A DNA stretch of 64,000 nt from PSRI01 sp041484195 (lineage in GTDB: Bacteria; Bacteroidota; Bacteroidia; Chitinophagales; Chitinophagaceae): positions 1-64,000 of the forward strand of contig JBGPHC010000015.1 in assembly GCA_041484195.1 (NCBI GenBank), read 5' to 3'. A program made the position numbers and the translations under genes. Positions 1-8,175 of the stretch are shown one piece after another. The notes under the pieces were generated by a model. That model was not told the DNA's origin. It saw only the letters and a program-made list of their open reading frames with translations, and did not search any database. Numbering within the stretch: position 1 is the first letter of the stretch; the number at the start of each line of letters is the position of its first letter.

Positions 1-135
1 AACCTGTCTGCCGACAGGCAGGCATCCCGGAATAAAATAATCCCCTTATAAAAAGTATTGAACAAGAGGGTGGGTCATCATTCCGGAATGGTGGGTCAAC
101 ATGAAACGGAATGACGGGTCAACATGGTCCGGAAT
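1..135. mobile_element. Probable terminus of an IS21-like insertion sequence
   Basis: Three imperfect copies of a roughly 20-base unit (GGGTCA..AT...CCGGAAT type) lie head to tail at about 71-89, 91-112 and 113-135. Multiple short terminal repeats of this kind are known at the ends of IS21-family elements. The GH5 reading frame to the right loses its family sequence exactly here and ends in the third repeat (last codons D-S-G-P-C-stop). The element body (istA/istB) would lie left of the window. A small inverted repeat at 4-23 may belong to the element. The family assignment is inference; the repeats and the frame break are seen directly. Confidence 0.45.
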
Positions 136-970
136 CTACATCCATGTATTTTATTACTTCTGCTTTCTCTGCGTCAGTACCCAGCCATTTTGCTCCTATC
201 CATTCCATTGGTTTGCCAATTGGGAACCATTGCTCTCCCTGCATTGTAAATTGAATAGGTGTATAAAGATGAAAAGTCGCAATAATATACTCATCATTTT
301 CAGGCAGGTGAAGTGTATTTATTTTATAAGGTAGATTATGAAGTACAGGCCCTATAAGTACTGGTCGTTTTGGATTATTCTTCCTGATAATTTTGAGGGC
401 ATCGGTAAAATATTCTTCCCATACATTTTCTAATTGGGCGTGTGGTTCCGCCATTATTTCAAACATAACATTTTGTGAAAAGGATTTATAATACACTGAT
501 AATTGACTCCAGAGGCTTAAAAAATGTTCCCTACTTTCAGATGGCCTTGCCATTAATTGTTCATCCAAATGATTATCCAGGATAATTGCAAGCTTATTTT
601 TTAGAGCTTGTTCAATCGCCCAATCAACCCTTGCCAGGAAGTTTTTATCAATGTTGTATGGCTTAATTAAATCCATATGAGCAACCCATTGAATGGGTAA
701 CCTGATGGCAGTAAAACCAGCTTCCTTAATCAATATAAACTCATTTCCATTTAATGAGTGGCCCCAGTCGCCTTCTTTAGAAGCATCCAATGTAAAACCA
801 ATATTCAGAGTTCTGGCTAATAATTGATTGGCAGAAAAAATATCTATTGTTTTTGTAGTGTCATTTTGAATATTATCGGCAAATAAACCCAAAGGCAAAC
901 ATAGAAGGAACATTTTTAGTGTTACATGTTTCTGCCAATTTTTTAGGTGGCTTTGTTTGAATACTTTCAT
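119..970 (-). pseudogene. Secreted glycoside hydrolase family 5 (cellulase-like), truncated at C-terminus
   Basis: Residues 1-31 look like a signal peptide. The rest follows the GH5 cellulase barrel: IRLPIQW near residue 90, LDNHLDEQL near 150, FEIMAEPHAQL near 195, RPVLIGP near 228 and ATFHLYTP near 255. The protein stops after 283 residues, before the strand that carries the catalytic nucleophile Glu, so it cannot be a complete enzyme. The last five codons come from the IS21-like end at the window edge. The usual Asn of the NEP motif is Ala (AEP), and the usual His of the HH motif is Asn. It lies 45 bases downstream of the membrane-protein gene and is probably the third gene of the sigma-factor operon. 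Confidence 0.8.
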
Positions 971-1015
971 TTAGTATGTTTTAACTTTCTTAATAATTAA
1001 TTTTCCCGAAGCATG

Positions 1016-1612
1016 TCATTGCAGTTGCTGAACAAGGTTGTTCAATTCTTCAAAGTATTGCCCAAACTGTTTTTTATAAAAATACTTTTTTAGAAAAAAC
1101 TGAAAAATAAGAAAACCAATATAGCATATAGTTCTTAAGAGGAACGGTAGGCCATACCATCCCTCGTAGTTTCTTTCTATATGATAATACATGGCTATTT
1201 CCAGCATGACTGCCATCACCACATATAAACAAGCGTTCATCACAAAATGCCGCTTAAAATCTTTACCCAATATTCTGACTTTAGCAATCATGTTTTTTTT
1301 TGTGTTTCCGGTTGGCCGTTGTAGTTTTTTTACAATGCCATAATTAAACAGTGAGCTAATAAACTCAATAAATAAAATTGCCAGCAATAACCACATAGAA
1401 AGACTATGATATGCCAGCGAATTATTAATAAATACAGCAACAAAAACTAATGCCGTTAGTGGAAAGAGAAACAAAGCGGATTTCAGATTCCTTTCTAACT
1501 TGGCAAGCGGCCCCCGGCTTTTGTTGTTAATCAATTCCATAATATTATTGTTTTCTGGTTTGTAAATGCTTGTTGAAGCATCCATCATTTTTTTAAAGTT
1601 GTCAAGTTCCAT
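1016..1612 (-). CDS. Small membrane protein, probable partner/anti-sigma of the adjacent ECF sigma factor
   Basis: This 198-residue protein has a short soluble N-terminus (residues 1-43) and four predicted membrane segments (about 47-65, 70-90, 123-143 and 153-173), with a basic loop between segments 2 and 3. The N-terminal MELDNFKK.. pattern resembles a group of Bacteroidetes membrane proteins encoded next to ECF sigma factors. The start codon lies 1 base from the stop of the sigma gene, so the two are almost certainly co-translated. A role in holding the sigma factor at the membrane is inferred from context only. There is no zinc-binding anti-sigma motif and no FecR domain. Confidence 0.7.
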   Translation of the reverse strand: MELDNFKKMMDASTSIYKPENNNIMELINNKSRGPLAKLERNLKSALFLFPLTALVFVAVFINNSLAYHSLSMWLLLAILFIEFISSLFNYGIVKKLQRPTGNTKKNMIAKVRILGKDFKRHFVMNACLYVVMAVMLEIAMYYHIERNYEGWYGLPFLLRTICYIGFLIFQFFLKKYFYKKQFGQYFEELNNLVQQLQ

Positions 1613-1613
1613 A

Positions 1614-2114
1614 TCAATTATTCTTTACTAATTGGCGTAATTTTTCTTTAGCTCTATTCATCTTAACTCTGAGTGTGTTTTCATTAACCCCCAATATTTC
1701 CTCCATTTCAGCATAAGATTTACCTTCCAAATAAAGCATTACAAGGGCTTTTTCAATTTTATTCAACTGCTCAATAGCTGCATACATTTCAGCATACATC
1801 TCTTCCTTCTGTATATACGAATTTGTATCGCTTATTTCTTTTGGAACGGAATTAGGATCGTAGGACTGAATATGCTTTTTCCCCTTTCTAAGCCCTGCGA
1901 TAGCGGTGTTAATTGCAACTTGGTACAACCAAGTACTGAATTTCGCTTCCCCTCTGAATCCTGTGAAGCTTTTCCACAATTGAATTAAAATTTCCTGGAA
2001 CAAATCCTGTCTGTCAGCATCATTATTAGCGTAAAAATGACATACCTTATATATCAGTTGCTCATGCTCCTGTATTTGCTTCAGAAAAGTTTCTTTTAGT
2101 TGTTCTTCTCTCAG
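1614..2114 (-). CDS. ECF-type RNA polymerase sigma-70 factor
   Basis: Region 2 is clear: EHEQLIYKVCHFY, then DRQDLFQEILIQLWKSF, then FSTWLYQVAINTAI. Region 4 carries the helix-turn-helix YAEMEEILGVNENTLRVKMNRAKEKLRQL. The first ATG/GTG/TTG-type codon in frame is a TTG at 2003, which would cut region 2 in half. The frame stays open to 2198 and encodes conserved region-2 sequence upstream of 2003. I therefore extend it to the CTG at 2114 (166 aa, normal ECF length). An ATT start at 2117 or 2123 is equally possible. It heads an operon with the membrane protein and the GH5 gene. Sigma factor identity is firm; the start is not. Confidence 0.8.
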   Translation of the reverse strand: MREEQLKETFLKQIQEHEQLIYKVCHFYANNDADRQDLFQEILIQLWKSFTGFRGEAKFSTWLYQVAINTAIAGLRKGKKHIQSYDPNSVPKEISDTNSYIQKEEMYAEMYAAIEQLNKIEKALVMLYLEGKSYAEMEEILGVNENTLRVKMNRAKEKLRQLVKNN

Positions 2115-2502
2115 AATTTTAATTTTATTATTAGTAGCGGAAGGTGCAAAATTGTTACATTCTTTCGAATAATTTCTTGTGGAGACAAGCTTGTCAATTT
2201 ATCTTATAGCGATGATGTGGATAGTTTTTAGACAGTCTGACAGTAAATGCTATTATTTGTCCGTACATCGTCAAAACAAAGCGGGGCTTCCACGCCTTGG
2301 TTGGTGTTGCCCTTTTTGCCAAAGACATCCTGGCATCTGAAGCTGTAAGGGAGTACCAACTAAACGATTAACTTTTTATTGTTGGCGATTCCTGGTGAAC
2401 TTTATCAGAAAGTTTGACATATCTGGTGGGAAACACCAACCTGCAGTGAAATGGAGTGAATTTTCGCTAATTCTATTGTGATAGTGCAAATACAATTAGC
2501 AA
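2115..2502. other. Intergenic region with a possible gene remnant
   Basis: This stretch of 388 bases lies between the sigma factor and the DUF5107 gene. The upstream promoter of the sigma operon should lie at its left end, but I see no clear TAnnTTTG box. On the plus strand, 2225-2371 is open for 48 codons and reads like protein (for example ALVGVALFAKDILASEAVREYQLND at its end, before TAA), but it has no start codon. It may be the tail of a decayed gene. I do not recognise it. Confidence 0.35.
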
Positions 2503-4320
2503 TTACTCATATTCCCTATACGCCCCAAATCTTGCTAGGCGATCTTCTCCTAATTGCGCGGGTATGGGTTCAAAGGGTGTATGCATCTTCTCGCATATTT
2601 GCATCCATAAACCCGTTCTTGTATAAGTTTGATGGACTTTCTGAAAATGCGTGGATAAAAGCAGGTCCTTCGCTTCCTGCAACTGCCCTTTATCTATCAA
2701 CAACTGCACCCTTCTCTCTATAATCCATTCATCTGACAGCGCAGCTACTTTCGACAGCCAGTTTTCACGTTCTGCAAGAGTCTGCGAACCCAGGTTACGC
2801 AAGACTTTATCTCTTTCAACTATAATTTGAGGATGCAGTTGTAACCATTTTTCTTTAATTGCATCAAAAGCATCCGAGGCGCCCTTCATATCTCCCTTTG
2901 CTTTCAGCAATCTCGCCAGCAACGCTTTTGCCAGTCCGCTCTGCGACTCTGTGAGCCTTTGTATGGCTTCATCCTTTCTATCGCGACCTGCCAGCCATGT
3001 GCCATAGTAATAACGCCAGAGCCCCTGGGTTTCACCACTTGTTTTATTGATAGCCATCTTAAAAGGCGCATCCATGTTTTCCATACCCGAAGGAGCCCAG
3101 AGATACTGATCAATTGTTGGTGGCTGTGGTAAAGACTTATTTGTCTTGTAAGCATTTATTAAATCATTCCAGACTTTTACATCCCTTTCCCTTGCCCATC
3201 CAAAAAGAGGAATGGCCGAGATGGGTCGCAAATATATCTTTGGCGTCTGCAATTCATAAATGTTCAACTCCCTGTCTGTCGGAATCCAATATTCCACATG
3301 CCATTTGGTCTGTTTTGGTTGCATCTCCAACTTGATGGACTGATCCCCAATTGGGCCTCCCTGGATTTCCAAATAGGTCTGATGCTTTGCGGTACTAAGG
3401 ATTGCCCAGCTACTATCATCTCCTTTACCATAACTCCATAGTTTGATACCCGAAGCGATCTTTTCGTCGGCTATATGATAGAGTCCGACACCTAACGATT
3501 GAGTAAAAGCGCCAAAAGCATTGGCATCTTTTGTCTTCCAAAAATAGCCGGTCATCTCTTTGATATCCTTCTCTGTTTTTGGCCCTTGCAAAACCCAGTC
3601 AATGGTATCGAGCCTTGAAGCGTGGGACAATACTTTCCCTGCGGGAAAATCATATTTTGTATCTGGTGCCGATGGCAATGCGGCATTGGACCAGGACATC
3701 CAGGGATAGGCATCGTTGCCAGGATTGTAAAACTTTACCCTTTCCGTTAAAAAATTATCGTTTGCCCCCAATGAATATTCCAGCGACCACTGCATGCCAA
3801 ATCTAAGTTCTCTTTCACCACAGGTCACATAGATCCGCTCTTTGGTCTTATCGATTTGGTATAATACCTTTTCATTTTGGCTGGGAGAGTGCGAAATAGG
3901 AAAACTGACTTCGATGCCTCCTGCCACAAAATTAAAGCGGGGTAAAATCCTGGTATATCTGATCACATCCGGAACATACAGTACTTCCTTTCCCGAAGGC
4001 TTGTATATAATGGAAGTTATTTTACCACCCAGGTCAGGACAGATTGTAACTTTCATTCTGTCATTTTCCATTACCACGAATCTGTATTTTTTCAACGCAG
4101 GCCTGTTGGATGTTTCCGCATAGCTCAAATATGGATAAACACCATTAGGATCCAGGGCCGTGGGGATAGGACCAAAAGGAGTCAATTGGTGGGTAAGGAC
4201 ATAATCTTCATATTCGGTAACGGTGACCAGGCCCGGACCATCTTTGGCTAGGGATCTGAAAATTATACCAGTTCCCAAAAGAAATAATAATAAGAACCTG
4301 GCTTTCATAAATCGATTCAT
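2503..4320 (-). CDS. Secreted DUF5107-domain protein with TPR-like C-terminus
   Basis: This 605-residue protein begins with a signal peptide (about residues 1-25). Residues about 30-340 match the DUF5107 pattern, a galactose-mutarotase-like beta-sandwich: CPDLGGKITSIIYKPSGKEVLYVP, GGIEVSFPISH and WSNAALPSAPDTKYDFP. The C-terminal third is helical and TPR-like (KDEAIQRLTESQSGLAKALLARLLKAKGD). Proteins of this kind occur in glycan-degrading contexts; a carbohydrate-binding or epimerising role is inferred. Its start lies 6 bases after the stop of the upstream GH123-like gene, so the two form an operon. Confidence 0.75.
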   Translation of the reverse strand: MNRFMKARFLLLFLLGTGIIFRSLAKDGPGLVTVTEYEDYVLTHQLTPFGPIPTALDPNGVYPYLSYAETSNRPALKKYRFVVMENDRMKVTICPDLGGKITSIIYKPSGKEVLYVPDVIRYTRILPRFNFVAGGIEVSFPISHSPSQNEKVLYQIDKTKERIYVTCGERELRFGMQWSLEYSLGANDNFLTERVKFYNPGNDAYPWMSWSNAALPSAPDTKYDFPAGKVLSHASRLDTIDWVLQGPKTEKDIKEMTGYFWKTKDANAFGAFTQSLGVGLYHIADEKIASGIKLWSYGKGDDSSWAILSTAKHQTYLEIQGGPIGDQSIKLEMQPKQTKWHVEYWIPTDRELNIYELQTPKIYLRPISAIPLFGWARERDVKVWNDLINAYKTNKSLPQPPTIDQYLWAPSGMENMDAPFKMAINKTSGETQGLWRYYYGTWLAGRDRKDEAIQRLTESQSGLAKALLARLLKAKGDMKGASDAFDAIKEKWLQLHPQIIVERDKVLRNLGSQTLAERENWLSKVAALSDEWIIERRVQLLIDKGQLQEAKDLLLSTHFQKVHQTYTRTGLWMQICEKMHTPFEPIPAQLGEDRLARFGAYREYE

Positions 4321-4326
4321 ATAATT

Positions 4327-6183
4327 TTAGTGCTGGTTCAACTCATCGCTCAATTGATCCACGATTGCCTTGCCCTTATTTACATCGGCTGTAATTTTTT
4401 CTTCATTAAAATCATGCTCGGTGTTAAAGACTTTCATATGTTGTTCCAATGCCTGCCAAAGTTCCTTAACGCTTTTATCTTTTGATTTAGCTACAAGGCT
4501 TTTTAAAATCTGTATTTTTTCATAATCGGCTATGCCTTCCCGCATGGTCTCAAAACGGACACTGCTGTTAGCACCGGGATAAACCATGAAACAGTCTCCG
4601 GCAGGCCAGGAACCGAAACGGGCATCACGGACCGGATCTTCCGGCCAGGCATCGTATGCCCAACGCAAAAAACCATCGTAGCCCAAAGCTGCCGAATACC
4701 AACTGATCCACCGGCCTTCAATGGGCGGAGAAAAAACAAAATTGTTGGGTTTTGGAGGATTACAGCAAACATAGAAAGTGGAAGTCGCACCTCTTGCCGC
4801 TCGTTGCCTTAGCTGTTCTGCATTGGGCTCTTTGCCATAAAGAAAGGAATAATCATCCAGCAGGGTATCCAGTTCTTTGTGCCAGTCACCAGCATACGTA
4901 ATTCGCCATTTTGGGGAATGTTTCTTAATTACTTTGATGGCAGCCAGTGTCTGGCTCAATTCATTTTCATTAATGCCCAAAAATGTTTTCTGGAACCAAC
5001 CTTTTTTTTCCAGGTGAATTTTCAAATCGGTAAGAAAGATATTCCAATGAGTGCTGAATTCTTTTGATTCGGGTGCCCATGATTCATAAACCCAGTTGCC
5101 GCTAGCTTCGTCAATATACCGGAATCGGTTACCCCAGGGAATCGGTGTATAAAGGGTAATGGCCTTATCAATACCCACCTGCATGGCCAATTCTACATAA
5201 GTATCGAAAATGCTGTAATCAAATTTCCATTTACCATTTTTCTGTTTGATCCAATCGATCATACCACCTTCAATCATATATGAATTATCAGCCCAGGGAG
5301 AATGCACCGCATAAGTTGTAATATATTTACCACCGGCATCGGCATATAATTGCAAATGCTTTTTGAGTAATGCCTTATGTTCTTCCGACCATGGCTTCAA
5401 ATGATTTTTCCAGGCCACTACCCAGGGATTCTGCCATAGGTCGAGTCTGTAAGTCCATTCATGCGGCGCCGGTAGCAATTGATTCTGTATCCTTATTTGT
5501 ATTTTCAGGCTTAAACTTTTGTTTCCAGTTGCAACAACAATGTTTCCTGTATATACACCCGCTTCTGTATTAGCCGGAACATCCAGGGACAGCCAGACCG
5601 GCCTCACTGTCTGGCCTGTCAGGTCAAAGCGATCAAAGGCTTCCAAACGATCAGGCATCAGGTAGGCGTTTTTATAAGGGGTTTCGCCACATACGGCATC
5701 TTTGGCTCCATATGGGTAGTTCGAAAGCACATAACGCACCATTTGCAATTGGATATTATTGTGACTTAAGACCTTTCCTTTTGCACTCACGAGGTCATTC
5801 AATTTGAATCTCACCTGTTCCAGACTGTCGGGTGACCAAAGCAGGATTTGCGCATTCAATCGTTCGCCCTTCCAAGCGGTGGCTTCCCATAATAACAGAT
5901 CATTTTGCACCGGAAGTTCCGTCCTGAAATAAGCTTTATCTGCTGAACCAAAGGAAGCGTGGAGTCCGCCTTTTTGGGTTTGCCATGCTTCTTTGTTTAT
6001 GGGTTGATCAAAACCGTATTCGGTTTGATAGTGCATTTTTAAAGCAGGCAGGAGTGAGGAGTCCACCATACCACGATTATCCTGGGCAAAAGACAGATTG
6101 CATTGCAGCATTAACAGGATAGATGCTACTGTAGTTCTTTGTAAAACTGCCTGTTTATTGAGGTAAGCAAATTTCATTGGCAT
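4327..6183 (-). CDS. Secreted DUF4091 / GH123-like glycoside hydrolase
   Basis: This 618-residue protein has a signal peptide ending near QCNLSFAQD. A beta-rich N-terminal region (about 45-235) is followed by a TIM-barrel-like domain (about 245-590). The DUF4091 hallmark WYSAALGYDGFLRWAYDAWPEDP lies near residue 500, followed by GDCFMVYPG and R-E-G-I-A-D-Y-E. GH123 enzymes remove beta-linked N-acetylgalactosamine using an adjacent Asp-Glu pair. Here the corresponding place reads G-I-N-E-N-E, so the Asp appears to be Asn. The true substrate is unknown. It is the first gene of a two-gene operon with the DUF5107 protein. Confidence 0.75.
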   Translation of the reverse strand: MPMKFAYLNKQAVLQRTTVASILLMLQCNLSFAQDNRGMVDSSLLPALKMHYQTEYGFDQPINKEAWQTQKGGLHASFGSADKAYFRTELPVQNDLLLWEATAWKGERLNAQILLWSPDSLEQVRFKLNDLVSAKGKVLSHNNIQLQMVRYVLSNYPYGAKDAVCGETPYKNAYLMPDRLEAFDRFDLTGQTVRPVWLSLDVPANTEAGVYTGNIVVATGNKSLSLKIQIRIQNQLLPAPHEWTYRLDLWQNPWVVAWKNHLKPWSEEHKALLKKHLQLYADAGGKYITTYAVHSPWADNSYMIEGGMIDWIKQKNGKWKFDYSIFDTYVELAMQVGIDKAITLYTPIPWGNRFRYIDEASGNWVYESWAPESKEFSTHWNIFLTDLKIHLEKKGWFQKTFLGINENELSQTLAAIKVIKKHSPKWRITYAGDWHKELDTLLDDYSFLYGKEPNAEQLRQRAARGATSTFYVCCNPPKPNNFVFSPPIEGRWISWYSAALGYDGFLRWAYDAWPEDPVRDARFGSWPAGDCFMVYPGANSSVRFETMREGIADYEKIQILKSLVAKSKDKSVKELWQALEQHMKVFNTEHDFNEEKITADVNKGKAIVDQLSDELNQH

Positions 6184-6331
6184 CTTATTCTCTTTGGCGA
6201 AAGATTCTATTAGAAATGGCTGTAACCGGTTGTTCGGCCAGTAAGCTATATTAATTTCCCTAAATAAATATTTAACCCACTTTACAATCCCGGGAATCCC
6301 ACCGACGCTAAAGCTCTGGTGGCCGAGGTCA

Positions 6332-6564
6332 GGATGACTGGATTGCCTTCGCCGATCCTTTGGAGGGGTGGCCTCAAAGTCTGTCTGGCCCTTCGGGACC
6401 TTTGACTTTTCATCCCTTCGCCATTCGAGGTGAACTCCTCTGTCGGGCTTTGCCCGACGAAGCCCGGATTAGACCAGCGAAATTATTGACTACTGCTAAT
6501 AACAAAGCCCGCCTTTGCCGATGCTACGGTGGACGAAGGCGGGCGAAGCCGGGATGACTGGATT
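6332..6564. repeat. Two partial copies of the tRNA-Pro 3' end with diverged GC-rich flanks
   Basis: The 13-mer GGATGACTGGATT, which in the tRNA gene (6740-6752) is the complement of the T-arm/acceptor 3' strand, recurs at 6332-6344 and 6552-6564. Each extra copy is followed by a similar block (gatcct..ggagg..gg..ggcctcaaa) and a cccttcggg hairpin, so these are two diverged copies of one unit about 220 bases apart. Other small hairpins occur between them (for example GTCGGGCTTTGCCCGAC). The 150 bases before 6332, down to the GH123-like gene, show nothing recognisable apart from its likely promoter region. Confidence 0.7.
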
Positions 6565-6609
6565 ACCTCCGGCCTACCGGCCTCCGGTGATCCTGGAGGT
6601 GGGGGGCCT

Positions 6610-6735
6610 CAAACAAAATCGGCACAGCCCTTCGGGCTGTTTTGCTTTTTTCGCCGTCCGCTTTCGAGCAAGCTCGACGCGTCCTGCTCAAAAGCAAAAG
6701 CCTCCGCTTCGCGGAGGCTGTGCCGATTTTGTTTG
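6610..6735. repeat. 126-base palindromic element flush with tRNA-Pro 3' end
   Basis: A perfect 20-base inverted repeat forms the arms (6610-6629 and 6716-6735). Inside are three further hairpins: CAGCCC-TTC-GGGCTG at 6625-6639, TCGAGC-AA-GCTCGA at 6664-6677 and CCTCCGC-TTC-GCGGAGG at 6701-6717. The right arm ends one base before the tRNA discriminator base. The structure could act as a transcription terminator for the tRNA, as a REP/MITE-like mobile palindrome, or both. Confidence 0.75.
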
Positions 6736-6736
6736 G

Positions 6737-6810
6737 TCGGGATGACTGGATTCGAACCAGCGACCCCCACGTCCCGAACGTGGTGCGCTACCGGGCTGCG
6801 CTACATCCCG
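6737..6810 (-). tRNA. tRNA-Pro(CGG)
   Basis: The minus strand folds as a full cloverleaf. The acceptor stem is CGGGATG/CATCCCG, with the D-arm AGCGCAGCCCGGTAGCGC. The anticodon stem CCACG/CGTGG has loop TTCGGGA giving anticodon CGG (proline), and the T-arm is GCTGG-TTCGAAT-CCAGT with the discriminator base A. CCA is not encoded. Confidence 0.97.
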
Positions 6811-6867
6811 AACGATGAGTGAAAATATTGAAAATTTTCCACGTCATTGAAATCAAAAGGCCGGGCG

Positions 6868-6896
6868 CAAAGGTAAAGAATAACCGAGATCACAAA
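6868..6896 (-). promoter_or_regulatory. Candidate Bacteroidetes promoter for tRNA-Pro
   Basis: On the minus strand a TTTG (6893-6896) is followed after 17 bases by TACCTTTG (6868-6875), matching the TTTG / TAnnTTTG pattern of Bacteroidetes primary promoters with spacing 2 bases short of the usual 19. The tRNA 5' end lies 57 bases downstream. Confidence 0.5.
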
Positions 6897-6909
6897 AAAT
6901 ACCTGCCCA

Positions 6910-7296
6910 TCAGGCCATCTGCGTCAGTTGTATGAGATTTCCACATGTATCATCGAGCATGGCAACAATCACAGGACCCATGGAGCTGGGGCCCGACATA
7001 AAATCCACGCCAAGCTTTGTCAGCCTTTCATATTCTTCCTGGATATCTTTCACGTTAAAAGATGCCGATGGAATACCGGCTTCAAACAGCGCCTTCTGAT
7101 AGGGTTTCGATGGGAGGAATTCCATGGGCTCCAAAACCAGTTCTACGCCATCCTGAGCTTCCGGTGAAACCACGGTCAGCCATTTGAATTTACCCAATGG
7201 AATTCCAGTCTTCTTTAGAAAGCCCAATGTCTCTGTATAGAACTTCAGGGCCTTTTCCTGGTCAGTCACCATAATGCTGGTCAGTTTGATTTGCAT
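6910..7296 (-). CDS. VOC-family (glyoxalase/bleomycin resistance-like) protein
   Basis: This 128-residue protein is a single VOC fold with two beta-alpha-beta-beta-beta units: KLTSIMVTDQEKALKFYTETLGF at the N-terminus and GIPSASFNVKDIQEEYERLTKLGVDF in the second half, ending DDTCGNLIQLTQM. Many such proteins are uncharacterised dioxygenase or isomerase relatives, and the substrate cannot be told from sequence. It is the last gene of the ArsR-SRPBCC-VOC operon, 37 bases after the SRPBCC gene. Confidence 0.85.
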   Translation of the reverse strand: MQIKLTSIMVTDQEKALKFYTETLGFLKKTGIPLGKFKWLTVVSPEAQDGVELVLEPMEFLPSKPYQKALFEAGIPSASFNVKDIQEEYERLTKLGVDFMSGPSSMGPVIVAMLDDTCGNLIQLTQMA

Positions 7297-7333
7297 ATTG
7301 CATTTTTTATGGATGAATAAAGGAATTGTCAGA

Positions 7334-7804
7334 CTATGTTCCCTGAGTCGCCTTCATATTTGGTGAAGGATGCGGACTCCGGCTCCCAAGGAACGCCGCG
7401 AGTGAATTGCCGATAATCCCTTCCCAATCCGGCACATGATAGCCATTCAGGAAATTCAGGTCAAACATCGGCAGGGTATCCAGTCCTTCATGGGTCAGCC
7501 TCAACCTGGTGCCGCCATTTTCCGGAAATAATTCAAAGCTCACCCTGGAGCTTCCTTTAAAACCCATGTAGCTCCAACTATAAGAGATTTTTTTGAAGGG
7601 AATGAGTTCGGTTATCTTGCATAAATGCAGGTATAGCACGCCTTCTCTGCCTCCCACGAATTGAAATTCAAATCCCAATTCTGGTTTGAAATCCTCGATA
7701 TAAAAATACCATTCCTTCATTTGTTCCTTATCGGTCAGGGCTTGCCAGACCCTTTCAACAGGACAATTGAATGTTTTTTCGATTACGAGTAGTTCCGATT
7801 TCAT
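7334..7804 (-). CDS. SRPBCC (AHSA1/START-like) domain protein
   Basis: This 156-residue protein has the AHSA1 pattern: V-I-E-K-T-F-N-C-P-V-E-R-V-W-Q-A-L-T-D near the start, then KEWYFYIEDFKPE and the C-terminal GTRLRLTHEGLDTLP. I choose the ATG at 7804 because it overlaps the stop of the ArsR gene as ATGA. A longer frame to 7942 would run deep into the ArsR gene and has no family sequence. ArsR/AHSA1 pairs are common in Bacteroidetes; the ligand is unknown. Confidence 0.85.
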   Translation of the reverse strand: MKSELLVIEKTFNCPVERVWQALTDKEQMKEWYFYIEDFKPELGFEFQFVGGREGVLYLHLCKITELIPFKKISYSWSYMGFKGSSRVSFELFPENGGTRLRLTHEGLDTLPMFDLNFLNGYHVPDWEGIIGNSLAAFLGSRSPHPSPNMKATQGT

Positions 7805-8175
7805 TTTCTTTTTGATTTCCCTGAAGAATGCAACTTGGGCTTCCGGATAGCGGGTAAAGCCTTTTCCTGATTGTCTTTTTGCAGGAAATTTTCCAAAGCG
7901 TCCAGTTTGCTGGTCCAGAATACCCGATATTGTTCTATCCATTTTGATACTTCGCTCAATGGCTTGAGATTTGCCTCACAGTACCTTTCACGCCCCACTT
8001 GTTTAATAGTCACGAGACCACATTCGGTGAGTATTTTTATTTGTTTGGATATAGCGGGACGGCTCACGTCAAAATTTTCCGCAATCGCGTTCAGGTGCAG
8101 GGGTCTCCGTGCTATAAGTTGGATGATTTCCCGCCTTCTTGGGTCGGCAATTGCCTGAAATGGGTCCCTCCTCAT
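7801..8175 (-). CDS. ArsR/SmtB-family winged-helix transcriptional regulator
   Basis: This 124-residue protein shows a typical ArsR winged helix: DPRRREIIQLIARRPL, HLNAIAENFDVSRPAISKQIKIL (recognition helix around residues 30-50) and GLVTIKQVGRERYCEA as the wing. No Cys-rich metal site is visible, so it is probably not a metal sensor. The C-terminal tail is basic. It heads a three-gene operon and overlaps the SRPBCC gene by 4 bases. It probably represses its own operon; the operator would lie in the AT-rich stretch at about 8176-8260. Confidence 0.88.
   Translation of the reverse strand: MRRDPFQAIADPRRREIIQLIARRPLHLNAIAENFDVSRPAISKQIKILTECGLVTIKQVGRERYCEANLKPLSEVSKWIEQYRVFWTSKLDALENFLQKDNQEKALPAIRKPKLHSSGKSKRK

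Noticed and set aside
1970..1982. TTTTCCACA as a DnaA box
   Set aside because: One mismatch to the consensus and inside the sigma factor coding sequence; single sites of this quality are expected by chance.
6529..6822. Plus-strand open frame of 97 codons across tRNA-Pro
   Set aside because: It is the antisense reading of the tRNA and its palindromic tail; the ending G-M-T-G-F-E-P-A-T-P is the well-known artefact of reading a tRNA-Pro gene backwards.
7334..7942. Longer form of the SRPBCC protein starting at 7942
   Set aside because: It would overlap the ArsR gene by more than 140 bases and adds residues with no family match; the ATGA overlap start at 7804 is better.
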